Of a DNA stretch of 64,000 nucleotides, positions 9,852 through 18,327 are shown in pieces. The DNA is from Streptomyces omiyaensis (GTDB taxonomy: Bacteria > Actinomycetota > Actinomycetes > Streptomycetales > Streptomycetaceae). The notes under the pieces were generated by a model. It was not told where the DNA came from and did not search any database. It worked only from the letters and a program-made list of their open reading frames with translations. Location of the stretch: assembly GCF_014650895.1 (NCBI RefSeq), contig NZ_BMVV01000009.1, positions 65,102 through 129,101 of the forward strand, read 5' to 3'. The position numbers were made by a program, and so were the translations under genes. Position 1 is the stretch's first letter, and every line of letters begins with the position of its first letter.

Positions 9852-10151
9852 ATGCGACGTTCCCTCGTCACCCTCGTCCTCGCCTCCGGCGCCGCCCTCG
9901 GTCTCCTCCAGGCCCCCGCGCTCGCGGCCGAGGGGACCGTCACCGTCTTCGAGACGGAGGCGCACCCCCTGTCCGTGTACGAGAACCCGCGGGGCTGTCA
10001 CAAGCTGCCGGCCGCGGCGCACGTGCTCACCAACGCGACGAACGGACCGGTCCGCGTCCACGGCGATCCGTTCTGTCTCGGTCCGGCCTTCGTCGTCGCG
10101 CCGGGCCACGGCTCCCACGTGGTGGCCGGAAGCGGCAGCTTCAGCGCCTGA
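9852..10151 (+). CDS. Small secreted protein, function unknown
   Basis: 99 residues with a clear Sec signal peptide: two Arg, a hydrophobic stretch LVTLVLASGAALGLL and a cleavage site after ALA at about residue 26. The mature part is about 73 residues with two cysteines (GCHK and FCLG) that could form a disulfide. GCGGAG lies at good spacing before the ATG. The preceding AT-richer stretch 9700-9850 probably holds its promoter. Mature proteins of this pattern (small, one disulfide) are common Streptomyces exported proteins of unknown role. Confidence 0.8.
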   Translation: MRRSLVTLVLASGAALGLLQAPALAAEGTVTVFETEAHPLSVYENPRGCHKLPAAAHVLTNATNGPVRVHGDPFCLGPAFVVAPGHGSHVVAGSGSFSA

Positions 10152-10193
10152 CGGCCGGACCGCGAACAGCCGCAGCGAAAGCATGGGGGAAAC

Positions 10194-11450
10194 GTGTCAA
10201 CAGAACTCGCCGTGGTCGGACTCGGCTACGTCGGCCTCCCGCTGGCCCGCCGGGCCTGCGAGGCGGGGCTGACCACCGTCGGCTACGACATCGGCGCCGA
10301 CGTCGTCGAGGGGCTGGGCCGGGGGCGGTCCCACATCGAGGACATCCGGTCCGAGGACATCGGGGAGATGCTCGCCGCGGGCTTCCGCGCGAGCACCGAC
10401 CCCGGCGTCCTCTCCGGCGCCCACACCGTCGTCGTCTGCGTGCCGACCGGGCTCACCCCGGCCGGCGAACCGGACCTCGAACCGCTGGTCTCGGCCGTGC
10501 GCACGGTGGCCCGCCACCTCGAACCCGGCACCCTGGTCTGCGTCGAGTCCACCAGCCACCCGGGCACCACGGAGGAGATCGTCCGGCCCCTCCTCGAAGC
10601 GCACGGATTACGCGTCGGCGAGGACTTCCACCTGGCGTACTCCCCGGAACGCATCGACCCCGGCAACCGCCACTACGACCTGCGCACCACCCCGAAGATC
10701 GTCAGCGGCTGCACCGAGCTCTGCGCCAAGCACGCCACCGCCTTCTACGAGCGGCTCGTCGACGAGGTCGTCGTCGCCGCCGGGACGCGGGAGGCCGAGA
10801 TGGCCAAACTGCTCGAGAACGCCTACCGGTACGTCAACATCGCCCTGGTCGACGAGGCCGCCCTCTACTGCGACCGGGTCGGCATCGACATCTGGGACGT
10901 GCTGCGCTGCGCGGACACCAAGCCCTTCGGCTTCTCCGCCTTCCGGCCCGGCCCCGGCGTGGGCGGCCACTGCATCCCCGTCGACCCTCGCTACCTGATG
11001 ACCCGGGCCGCCCAGCAGGGCTTCACCTTCCGGACCCTGGGCGCCGCCCGCGCCGTCCTCGACGCGATGCCCGACCACGTCGCCGGCCGGGCCCACGACC
11101 TGCTCCTCGCCGACGGCAAGGACCCCGCGGGGGCCCGCGTCACCCTGCTCGGCGTCGCCTACAAGGCCGACATCTCCGACACCCGCGAGTCGCCCGCCTA
11201 CCCCGTCGCCCGCGCCCTCGGCGCCCTCGGCACCCGGCTCGCGTACCACGACCCCTACGTCGGACGCTTCGAGGTCGACGGCGTCCCCGTGCCCCGCCTG
11301 ACCTCCCGCGAACAGGCCCTGGCCGACAGCGACCTGGTGGTGCTGCTCCAGGACCACGCCGCCTACCGGTCGGCCGACTGGGACGCCGCCGGCTGCCCCG
11401 TCCTCGACACCCGCGGCACCGCGGAGGGACGACGCGTGGTGCGGCTCTGA
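10194..11450 (+). CDS. UDP-glucose/UDP-N-acetyl-mannosamine 6-dehydrogenase family
   Basis: 418 residues. The Rossmann motif GLGYVGLPLA is at the N-terminus, followed by VCVPTGL and ESTSHPGTTEEIV. The catalytic cysteine lies in GVGGHCIPVDP, the hallmark of four-electron UDP-sugar dehydrogenases, and the C-terminal UDP-binding part has GVAYKADISDTRESPA. The product is a UDP-uronic acid. Closest in pattern to the WecC/VipA branch. The GTG start follows GGGGGAAAC. Codon 139 (10608-10610) is TTA, so translation is probably bldA-dependent. A sugar-acid role in a glycosylated metabolite or surface polymer is inferred. Confidence 0.9.
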   Translation: MSTELAVVGLGYVGLPLARRACEAGLTTVGYDIGADVVEGLGRGRSHIEDIRSEDIGEMLAAGFRASTDPGVLSGAHTVVVCVPTGLTPAGEPDLEPLVSAVRTVARHLEPGTLVCVESTSHPGTTEEIVRPLLEAHGLRVGEDFHLAYSPERIDPGNRHYDLRTTPKIVSGCTELCAKHATAFYERLVDEVVVAAGTREAEMAKLLENAYRYVNIALVDEAALYCDRVGIDIWDVLRCADTKPFGFSAFRPGPGVGGHCIPVDPRYLMTRAAQQGFTFRTLGAARAVLDAMPDHVAGRAHDLLLADGKDPAGARVTLLGVAYKADISDTRESPAYPVARALGALGTRLAYHDPYVGRFEVDGVPVPRLTSREQALADSDLVVLLQDHAAYRSADWDAAGCPVLDTRGTAEGRRVVRL

Positions 11451-11567
11451 CGCCGCCCACGCCCCACAGACCACCGGCCGGGGACGCGTCACCGCGCCCC
11501 CGGACCGTGGGACAGACCGCCCGGACGCCCGTCCGGACGGCCGTATGCAGAACAAGGAGAACACCCC

Positions 11568-12107
11568 ATGACCATGGCAGTCGGCAACATCGCCCAGGAG
11601 CGTCTCGCGAAGCGTTTCGACAAGTGGGACGCGAACGGCGACGGCGTGCTGGAGCCCTCGGACTTCGTCACCGAGGCCGCCAACATCGCCACCGCCTTCG
11701 GCGAGACCCCCGACTCGGCGAAGGGCGCCCAGCTGCGCGACGGCTTCATCGCCATGTTCGAGCACCTCGCCGACAAGGCGGGCGTCGGCGCCCAGGGCCC
11801 GATCGACCGCGCGCAGTTCCTCCAGGCCGCCGGTGAGGTCGTCGAGGGTGGCGCCGCCACCTTCAACCCGGTCCTCGGCCCGGTCACCAAGGGCATCGTC
11901 GCCCTCGCCGACAAGAACGGCGACGGGGTCATCGACGAGGCCGAGTTCGCCGTCTGGCTGCACGTCATCGGCCTCGGCGAGAAGGAGGGCCGCGCGGCCT
12001 TCCAGCAGATCGACACCGACGGCAGCGGCACGCTGTCCGAGGACGAGCTGCTGACCGCGGTGCGTCGCTTCCACACCGGAGACCTCGACGTCGAGCTCCT
12101 CGGCTGA
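11568..12107 (+). CDS. EF-hand calcium-binding protein (calerythrin-like)
   Basis: 179 residues with three canonical EF-hand loops: DANGDGVLEPSDF at about 22, DKNGDGVIDEAEF at about 113 and DTDGSGTLSEDEL at about 148. A fourth, non-canonical hand probably lies near residues 60-90. This four-hand, one-degenerate layout is that of calerythrin and related actinobacterial Ca2+ buffers or sensors. AAGGAG precedes the start; an internal ATG two codons on is an alternative. Single-gene unit ending at a strong hairpin. Confidence 0.92.
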   Translation: MTMAVGNIAQERLAKRFDKWDANGDGVLEPSDFVTEAANIATAFGETPDSAKGAQLRDGFIAMFEHLADKAGVGAQGPIDRAQFLQAAGEVVEGGAATFNPVLGPVTKGIVALADKNGDGVIDEAEFAVWLHVIGLGEKEGRAAFQQIDTDGSGTLSEDELLTAVRRFHTGDLDVELLG

Positions 12108-12128
12108 GTCCGTCACCCCGCGTGAGAG

Positions 12129-12166
12129 CGGCCGGCCGGCACCCCCCAGGGGGTGCCGGCCGGCCG
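12129..12166. terminator. Long palindromic hairpin between convergent genes
   Basis: An 18-bp perfect stem (left arm from 12129, right arm to 12166) with a 2-nt loop. It lies between the rightward EF-hand gene and the leftward operon end at 12193. No T-run follows; it can serve as terminator for both directions, as usual in high-GC genomes. Confidence 0.85.
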
Positions 12167-12192
12167 TCGTCGTCGTCGTGGGCGGGCCGCCG

Positions 12193-12645
12193 TCAGCCGG
12201 CGGGCAGGAAGACCACCGGGGTCTCCGTCGCCAGCGCCAGGGAACCCCCGGTCAGCAGCCGGTCCGCGTGGATCACGATGTTGTAGTGGTTGGGCAGGTG
12301 GCAGCCGTCGAAGCCGAGCACGGTGCCCACCGGCTCGCCCCCGATCAGCACCGTGTCGCCCCGGTCGACGACACCGCCGTTCTCCAGCTCCACGAAACCG
12401 AGGAAGCCGACCCGGTCGACCCGGGAGCCGGGCACGTCCGTCCACGCGTCCGTCGTGAGCAGCTCGTGGACCTCGCCCCGGCGCACGCAGCGCGCCGCGA
12501 AGGGCTCCAGCACCATGCCCCGGTCCGTGCGCTCGTGCAGCAGCACCTTGACCAGGGTCCCGAGCACCGCCCGTTTGGCGCCGTTCTCGTGCAGGCCGGC
12601 GTCGAGCGAGGGAGGGGACGAGGGGAGGGCGGGGGACACGGTCAC
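12193..12645 (-). CDS. Small conserved protein of unknown function, last gene of leftward operon
   Basis: 150 residues, starting GTG in a GTGA overlap with the upstream dehydrogenase stop. Low-complexity N-terminal 25 residues, then a compact domain with CVRRGEVHELL, SRVDRVGFLGFVELENG, GDTVLIGGEPVGTVLGFD and HLPNHYNIVI. The repeated beta pattern and GFD/HxPNHYN motifs look like a conserved actinobacterial family without assigned role. Strict coupling to four enzyme genes says it acts in the same pathway, perhaps as a small binding or cyclase-like protein; the function is not readable. Confidence 0.8.
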   Translation of the reverse strand: MTVSPALPSSPPSLDAGLHENGAKRAVLGTLVKVLLHERTDRGMVLEPFAARCVRRGEVHELLTTDAWTDVPGSRVDRVGFLGFVELENGGVVDRGDTVLIGGEPVGTVLGFDGCHLPNHYNIVIHADRLLTGGSLALATETPVVFLPAG

Positions 12646-13667
12646 GGCGACTCCGTCCGGGACGTCAGGTGCGAGCCGGAGGCGCGGGGCCCCGGCAGGC
12701 CGGGGCCGGCCTCCGCCGCGTAGACCGCGGCGACCAGTTCGAGGGCGGCCAGGCCGCCCTCGACGGCCCGGTCCGGACCGGGCCGTCCGCGCAGGTCCGC
12801 GAACTCCCGCAGGACGCCCTCGTACTCGTGCCACAGCGACTCCTTGAAGCCGGGGCGGCCGCCGAGCATGTCGGCGGAGAGCTCCGTGCCGTCGTCGAGT
12901 CGCACCAGCACGTCCTTGACCTCCCCCGGATACGACCAGTCCAGCTCCACCCGCCCCCGGCCGCCCGGCCCGGCCAGCTCGATCACGGCCTGCCGGTCGG
13001 TGCCCGCCCCGTCCCGCGTCACGTCCACGGCGACGACCTCCGACGCCGCCCCGCCGAGCAGCAGCCGGACCAGGTCGAAGGCGTTGGGCCCGTTGTCGGC
13101 GACGCAGCCGCCGCCGCAGCGGACCGGGTCCAGGTACCAGGTGTCGTCGCCGATGTGCTCCTCGATCCGCTCCAGGTACCGCACCCGCACGGACTCCACC
13201 CGCACCGGCGACCCCGGCGGCGGCAGCCGGCGGAGCAGCTCCAGGACCCGGTCGTTGTGGCGGCGGTGGAAGGCGGTGAGGAGCGGGACGCCGTGCTCCC
13301 GGGAGAGCGCGGCCAGGCGTCGTCCCTCCTCGGGCCGCAGCGCGAGCGGCTTCTCGACGCAGACCGGGACGCCGGCCCGCAGCGCGTCCGCGCAGACCTC
13401 GGCGTGCGCGTGGTTGGGCACGGCCACGACGAGGGCGTCCAGCGGCTCGGCGGCGAGCAGCGCGCGGTGGTCGGTGTGGCAGGCGAGCCGGCCCCGGAAC
13501 GGGGCGAGGGCCTCCTCCCGCAGGTCGCAGACGGCGACCGTCTCCCACTCGGGCAGCCGCTCGGCGGCGGCCAGGTAGAAGCGGGAGATCACCCCGAGCC
13601 CGGCGATCCCCAGCCGGAGCGGGGCGGCGGGGCGCCCCGCCCCGGCCGGTGCGTCGGACGGCGTCAC
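12642..13667 (-). CDS. Gfo/Idh/MocA-family NAD(P)-dependent dehydrogenase
   Basis: 341 residues. N-terminal Rossmann fold with GIAGLGVISRFY and VAVCDLREE, then the family motif VEKPLAL. The second domain contains CGGGCVADNGPNAFDLV at the place where most members have a GG..D.G.H..D segment; here the usual catalytic His is Asn. Members oxidise sugars, inositols or their amino derivatives at a ring carbon. Overlaps both neighbours by 4 bp. Second dehydrogenase of this family in the same operon, so two different oxidation steps are likely, or this copy is catalytically altered. Confidence 0.88.
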   Translation of the reverse strand: MTPSDAPAGAGRPAAPLRLGIAGLGVISRFYLAAAERLPEWETVAVCDLREEALAPFRGRLACHTDHRALLAAEPLDALVVAVPNHAHAEVCADALRAGVPVCVEKPLALRPEEGRRLAALSREHGVPLLTAFHRRHNDRVLELLRRLPPPGSPVRVESVRVRYLERIEEHIGDDTWYLDPVRCGGGCVADNGPNAFDLVRLLLGGAASEVVAVDVTRDGAGTDRQAVIELAGPGGRGRVELDWSYPGEVKDVLVRLDDGTELSADMLGGRPGFKESLWHEYEGVLREFADLRGRPGPDRAVEGGLAALELVAAVYAAEAGPGLPGPRASGSHLTSRTESP

Positions 13668-14815
13668 CGCGCCTCCTCGGGGAGGACGGGGAGCCGCAGT
13701 CCGAGCGCGGTCAGTTCGGCGTGGAGCGCGGCGGAGAGCGGGACGCCCGACGCGCGCCGCTCCTCGGCCCGTACGGCCTCCGGGTGGCCGGGGTAGCGGA
13801 CGGGGTCCCGGCCCGGCAGCGGCGGACAGTCCAGGACCGTGCCGAACATCTCCCGGGCGTCCTCGTCGAAGCCGTCGCGCAGGGCGTTCGGCGCGATCGC
13901 CAGGACCAGGAAGCCGATGTCGTCGTCGCTGCCGCCCGGCCTGCCGTCGCCCTCCAGCGCCGCCGGGGCGGGGCCGGTGGCCGCCCCCGGGAGCACGGCG
14001 GCCAGGAGCTCCACCGCGAGTCCCAGCCCGAACCCCTTGAAGGCGCCGGTCTCCGGGGTGCCGCCGAGCCAGCCCAGCCAGGCCTCGCCCCGGTCGTAGG
14101 CGGCCGCGTCCCGCACCGGACGCCCCGCGTCGTCGGTGAGCCAGCCCTCGGGCGCCTCCCGTCCGTCGCGGGCCGCCGTGCGGACCCGGCCGGTGGGGAC
14201 GACGGTGGTGCTCATGTCGAGGACGAACGGGCGCCCCTCCAGGGCCGGCGCGGCCACGCTCAGCGGATTGGTGCCCAGCAGGGCGGCGGCGCCCAGCGGC
14301 GGGCGGGCGATGCGCTGGCCGCCGCAGTTGGAGGCGACGACGCCGATCATGCCCCGGTCGGCCGCCCGCCGGGCGTGGACGCCGGCGCAGCCGAAGTGGG
14401 TGGCGCCCCGCACCGAGACCAGCCCGATGCCGCAGCGGGCCGCGCGCTCCGCCGCGAGGTCCATCGCCGCCGAGGCCGCCCAGAGGCCCAGCGCCCGCCG
14501 GTGGTCCACGAGCACACAGGCGCCCAGGTCGCGCAGGACGAGCGGCTCGGCGGCGGGATCGGCGCCACCGGACTCGAGGAGCGGGCGGTAGAGGCGGTCC
14601 AGGTTGAACACGCCGTGCGAGTCCATGCCGGTCAGGTCGCCGTAGCAGAGCGCCTCGGCGGCGAGCCGGGCCCGGGGGGCGGGGACCCCGAGCCGGACGA
14701 AGCAGGCGGCGGTCTCGTCGAGCAGCGCTTCGTACGGGACCGTCACCCGCCTTCCGTCGCCGGGCGCCGGGCCGGCGTTCGGGGGTGCGGCGCCGTCGGA
14801 CAGCGTGGACGTCAT
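13664..14815 (-). CDS. Ldh2/malate-lactate-sulfolactate dehydrogenase family oxidoreductase
   Basis: 383 residues. Characteristic motifs of the non-Rossmann LDH2 family: MDSHGVFNLDRLY (with the catalytic SHG), ATHFGCAGVHARRA, GTNPLSVAAPA and the C-terminal GAFKGFGLGLAVELLAA. These NAD(P)H enzymes interconvert 2-keto and 2-hydroxy acids, or reduce cyclic imines such as piperideine-2-carboxylate. Start ATG overlaps the stop of the fusion gene upstream (ATGA) and its stop overlaps the next start. In this operon it may reduce an alpha-keto acid or imine made by one of the aminotransferases. Confidence 0.88.
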   Translation of the reverse strand: MTSTLSDGAAPPNAGPAPGDGRRVTVPYEALLDETAACFVRLGVPAPRARLAAEALCYGDLTGMDSHGVFNLDRLYRPLLESGGADPAAEPLVLRDLGACVLVDHRRALGLWAASAAMDLAAERAARCGIGLVSVRGATHFGCAGVHARRAADRGMIGVVASNCGGQRIARPPLGAAALLGTNPLSVAAPALEGRPFVLDMSTTVVPTGRVRTAARDGREAPEGWLTDDAGRPVRDAAAYDRGEAWLGWLGGTPETGAFKGFGLGLAVELLAAVLPGAATGPAPAALEGDGRPGGSDDDIGFLVLAIAPNALRDGFDEDAREMFGTVLDCPPLPGRDPVRYPGHPEAVRAEERRASGVPLSAALHAELTALGLRLPVLPEEAR

Positions 14816-17049
14816 GCGGTTCCTGCTTTCTCGGTGGAGACCGGTAAGGGGCGGTCGGCCGCCCCCTGCCGGAGGTCGTCGGCGAAGGCGGTGAGCAGCG
14901 CGGCGGTCTTGGCCGCGAACGCCTCCAGGTCGTGCAGATCGACGAACTCGCCCGCCGCGTGCGCGCGGTTGGCGTCCAGCGAGCCCGGACCGAACACCGT
15001 GGTGAAGGTGCCGGGCGTGCCGGCGAGCCAGATCGCGTCGCAGGTGAAGCCCGGTTCGCCGTCGGGCCACCGCTCGATGCCGGCCCGGGCCAGCAGCGCG
15101 TCGCCCCACTCCGGCCGGGACGCGTCGAGCGCGGGCAGTCCGCGCTTCTCCCACTCCAGCCGGGTGATCCGCGCCGCGTCGGAGGCGGTCCGCGCGAAGA
15201 GGGGCACGCCGGAGAAGCGGGCGGTGAACTCCCGCAGCCCCTCGTCCAGCGCCCGGGCGAGCGCGTGCTCGGCGGCGGCCCCGGCCCCGGCCGTGGCGTA
15301 GGCGAGGTTGAGCAGCAGGCTGCCCGTGCCGTGCACCTTGTTGTGCAGCGTGCCCGTGTGCAGCCCCGCCACGCAGACCGTGGACGGGGTCCCGCCGGAG
15401 GCGGCCGTGCCGAGGGCGGCGGCCAGGTGCTGGGCGAGGAAGCCCAGCAGGACGGTGGCGTTGTGCCCGGCCTCCGGGCGGTCGTCGACGGCGTCCTCGC
15501 CGTCGACCCGGATCCGTGCGGTGGCCGCGGCGGTGGCGCGGGGCAGGTGGCGCAGGCCCGTCGGCTCGCAGAAGACGTTGAGCCGGCCGACGTACCCCTC
15601 CTCCACGAGCGGCCGGGTGCCGAAGGTGCCGAGCGCCCCGCCCTCCTCGCCCGCCACCGCCTGGACCAGCACCGAGACGTCCCGGCCGATCGCGGGGCAC
15701 GCCCCGGCGGCGGCCGCGATCCCGGCGAGCAGGGCCACCGCCGGGCCCTTCGCGTCGACGGCGCCCCGGCCGGTGAACCGCGCCCCGTCGAACGCGGGCG
15801 GCTCCCCGCCCGCGACCGTGTCGAGGTGCACGTTGAACATCACCGTGCGCTCCCGGGGCAGTGCGGGCCCGAGCCGGAGCACCAGGCTCGGCTGGCCGTC
15901 CAGGAACGCCGGATCGGCGGCGAGCGCGCGGCGCACCGGACGCGGGGTGTCGTCGCGCAGCACCGTCCCGGCTGCCGGGGCCCCGAGGCGTACCGTCGCG
16001 AACCCGAGCCGCGCCGCCGCCGTCGCGTAGGAGCGCAGCGCCCCCGTCAGCGCGTGCGGCGCGCCGGGTCCGGTCTCCAGGGGGCCCGCGGTGGGGGTGT
16101 GCAGCAGGTGCAGCAGCAGGCCCGCGTCGACGGCGGGCGTCCGCCGCCCGGGGGCCCGGGGCGCGGACGGCGGGGGCACGGCGGGGGAGGGGGCCGCCGG
16201 GACCGGCAGGGCGGCCAGTCGGCGGGCGGCCCGGACGAAGGGCGCGGCCGTGTCGGCGGCCGCGCCGGTCACCCCCGCGTGCGGGACGACGGCGAGGTGG
16301 GGTTCGAGGGAGTAGGCGCCGCGGTAGCCGTGGTCCTCCAGCAGCCGCACGCAGTCGGCGACGCGGGCGACGCCCTCGCCGGGGAGGGTGTAGACGGCGT
16401 CGCCGGGCCGGTCGCCGGGGAGCGCGTCCTTGACGTGGACGTGGGCGACGTGCGGCAGCAGCCGCGCGAGGAGCGCGTGGGCGTCGTACCCGTACGGCAC
16501 GCCGTTCCCGGTGTCGAACAGGACGCGCAGCGCCGGACTGTCCACCTCGGCCAGCATGCCGAGGGTGCGGGAGGCGTCGGAGCCCGCCCAGCCGGTGCAG
16601 TTCTCGTGGAGCAGCTCCACGCCGAGCTCCTCGGCGCGGCGGGCCAGGCGGCGCATCCGGTCGACCGCCCGGGCCCCCCACTCCTCCTCGGGCAGCCCGC
16701 CGTCGGTCCACGACATGACGCGCAGGCTGCGGCAGCCCAGCACCCTGCCGTGCTCGGCGAGCCGCTCCAGCTCCTCCAGGTCGGCCGCGAAGGGGCCGGT
16801 GACCGGGCGGGCCCAGTTGCCGATCCGGGAGTCGAGGCAGACCACGCCGAGCCCCGCCGCGTGCAGCAGCCCGGCGGCCTCCCGTACGGCGGGGGCCGGC
16901 AGCTCGCCCAGCGGGATGCCGTCGAGGGTGCGCAGTTCCAGCGCGGACCAGCCCAGTTCCCGCGCGACGGCGATCTGTCCGGCGAGGTCCGGGGCGGCCT
17001 CGTCGCCGATGCCGGTGATCCGGCCCGTCAGGTCACAGGACCGGGACAC
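14812..17049 (-). CDS. Fusion: TIM-barrel sugar isomerase/epimerase + M20 deacylase
   Basis: 745 residues in two domains. Residues 1-290 are an AP-endonuclease-2/IolE-type TIM barrel with its four metal ligands visible: LLHENCTGW (Glu), LFDTGNGVPYG (Asp), HVHVKD (His) and SLEPHL (Glu). A Pro/Ala-rich linker spans about 291-315. Residues about 316-745 are an M20 peptidase/deacetylase of the ArgE/DapE type with NVHLDTVAGG, GRGAVDAKG, VAGEEGGALG, FCEPTG and a C-terminal AHAAGEF, so both catalytic sites look intact. The GTG start has GAGGAGG at 7 nt. The 17-bp overlap with the upstream gene couples translation. The domains probably isomerise a keto-sugar or inosose and remove an N-acyl group. Confidence 0.87.
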   Translation of the reverse strand: MSRSCDLTGRITGIGDEAAPDLAGQIAVARELGWSALELRTLDGIPLGELPAPAVREAAGLLHAAGLGVVCLDSRIGNWARPVTGPFAADLEELERLAEHGRVLGCRSLRVMSWTDGGLPEEEWGARAVDRMRRLARRAEELGVELLHENCTGWAGSDASRTLGMLAEVDSPALRVLFDTGNGVPYGYDAHALLARLLPHVAHVHVKDALPGDRPGDAVYTLPGEGVARVADCVRLLEDHGYRGAYSLEPHLAVVPHAGVTGAAADTAAPFVRAARRLAALPVPAAPSPAVPPPSAPRAPGRRTPAVDAGLLLHLLHTPTAGPLETGPGAPHALTGALRSYATAAARLGFATVRLGAPAAGTVLRDDTPRPVRRALAADPAFLDGQPSLVLRLGPALPRERTVMFNVHLDTVAGGEPPAFDGARFTGRGAVDAKGPAVALLAGIAAAAGACPAIGRDVSVLVQAVAGEEGGALGTFGTRPLVEEGYVGRLNVFCEPTGLRHLPRATAAATARIRVDGEDAVDDRPEAGHNATVLLGFLAQHLAAALGTAASGGTPSTVCVAGLHTGTLHNKVHGTGSLLLNLAYATAGAGAAAEHALARALDEGLREFTARFSGVPLFARTASDAARITRLEWEKRGLPALDASRPEWGDALLARAGIERWPDGEPGFTCDAIWLAGTPGTFTTVFGPGSLDANRAHAAGEFVDLHDLEAFAAKTAALLTAFADDLRQGAADRPLPVSTEKAGTA

Positions 17050-18064
17050 GGTGGGCCTCCTCGGGGTGGACGCCGGCCGGGCCGCCCGCGCAGCGCCGCT
17101 TGGCGTCCAGCAGCAGCCGGACCGCGTCGGCGTGCAGCGCGAAGTCCGCCGCCCAGGACGGGTCCTCGGCCGGGACTCCGGTGAAGCGGGCGTAGGCGCC
17201 CAGCAGGAACGAGGTCAGCGCGTCGTCGCGGAAGACCTCGCGCCGGCCGTCGACCTCCAGCTGGACGTGGTCGTCGGCGTCGCTGGGCGCGAAGTGGGCG
17301 ACGGCCGTGCCGCGTTCGAAGACGAGGACGGCCCTGCGCTCGCGCACCGGAGCGGTGAGGTCGGAGGAGATCCGGGTCCGCACCCCGTTCGCGTGCCGCA
17401 GTTCCAGCAGCGCCGAACCCAGTCCGGGACGCACCGCCTGCCCGAGCCGCAGGTCGGTCAGGAGCGCGCCGGTGGTCTCGGCGGGGCCCGCGAGCGACAG
17501 GACCAGGCCGAGGGCGTGCGGCAGCTCCACGTCGAAGGCCGTGGGATGCCCGTCGTCGGTGCGCAGCGAGCGGGTGAAGCGCGGCTTGTGCTGGGTGACG
17601 TCGACGCGCAGCAGCCGCCCCGCGGCGCCGGAGGCGATCAGCCCGCGCAGGCGTCCGGCCAGGGCGGAGGCGGGCCAGTGCGCCATGACCGCCATCCGTG
17701 CCCCGTACCGCTCGCGCAGCGCGGCCACGGCGGCCAGCTGACCGGCGTCGGTGGCCAGCGGCTTCTCCACGATCAGATCGCGGTACCCCGCGGCGCACAG
17801 CTCGGTGAGGACGGCGAGCCGGGTGACGGGGGGCGTGCAGACGTGGACGACGGCGCGCTCCGGCGGCAGCAGCGTCCGCGCCCGCGCGAGGGAGGGCGTC
17901 ACCGTGACCCCGTCCGGCACCGGGGCCCGCTCGCCGGGGCGGGGGTCGACGGCGACCACCGGCCCCCGCCACGCCTCCGGCGACCGCTCCAGGGCGGCCC
18001 GCAGGGCCCGCAGGTGCAGGCCTGCCCCGGAACGGCCCAGTCCGACGATCAGGGGCTGTCTCAT
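17033..18064 (-). CDS. Gfo/Idh/MocA-family dehydrogenase, first gene of leftward operon
   Basis: 343 residues. N-terminal IVGLGRSGAGLHLRAL nucleotide-binding motif, VHVCTPPVTRL, and the family signature VEKPLAT. The second domain has AFDVELPHALGLVL, which keeps the usual histidine, unlike the paralogue at 12642-13667. It is the promoter-proximal gene of the leftward operon. The ATG at 18064 is chosen because upstream codons in frame offer no start. Substrate probably a sugar or cyclitol; a role in oxidising the ring position that one DegT enzyme then aminates is a reasonable inference. Confidence 0.87.
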   Translation of the reverse strand: MRQPLIVGLGRSGAGLHLRALRAALERSPEAWRGPVVAVDPRPGERAPVPDGVTVTPSLARARTLLPPERAVVHVCTPPVTRLAVLTELCAAGYRDLIVEKPLATDAGQLAAVAALRERYGARMAVMAHWPASALAGRLRGLIASGAAGRLLRVDVTQHKPRFTRSLRTDDGHPTAFDVELPHALGLVLSLAGPAETTGALLTDLRLGQAVRPGLGSALLELRHANGVRTRISSDLTAPVRERRAVLVFERGTAVAHFAPSDADDHVQLEVDGRREVFRDDALTSFLLGAYARFTGVPAEDPSWAADFALHADAVRLLLDAKRRCAGGPAGVHPEEAHRVPVL

Positions 18065-18327
18065 GCGGTTGTTCCATCCAGTGGTGCGTGCGGGGTGCGG
18101 CGAAGAATCTCGCGGGTGCGCGCGACACCGGTCAAGAAATTCAAGGGCGTTGTCACCGAAAAGTATGAAGTTCCTTTCCGGATTCGGGACTTGAATCCCG
18201 GTGCTGTTACCTTCGCTGTGAAGACTTTCCCGGGGCGGTCTCCGGCCTGCCCTTCGATCCCGCTCAGGCCCTGGTGGCGGCCTCAGTGGACGCCGGCCGC
18301 GGGCCGGCCTAGAAGAATTGTTTCCGC
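18065..18327. promoter_or_regulatory. Divergent promoter region of the biosynthetic cluster
   Basis: 263-bp spacer separating the leftward and rightward operons, with an AT-rich core at about 18130-18215 unlike its surroundings. An imperfect inverted repeat, CCGGATTC (18178-18185) and GAATCCCGG (18193-18201, one-base bulge) around a 7-nt loop, sits in that core and is a candidate operator able to control both operons. No regulator gene lies inside the cluster. Confidence 0.6.

Noticed and set aside
9706..10272. ORF with ATG TCA CTC ATG behind a GCAGGAG site, overlapping the ligase end
   Set aside because: Mixed codon use, no family pattern, and it overlaps the signal peptide gene at 9852 in another frame. 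A short peptide cannot be excluded but is not supported.
13664..16711. Leftward 1015-residue frame as one protein
   Set aside because: The first 630 residues are a shadow of the TIM-M20 fusion in another frame; the true gene starts at 14815.
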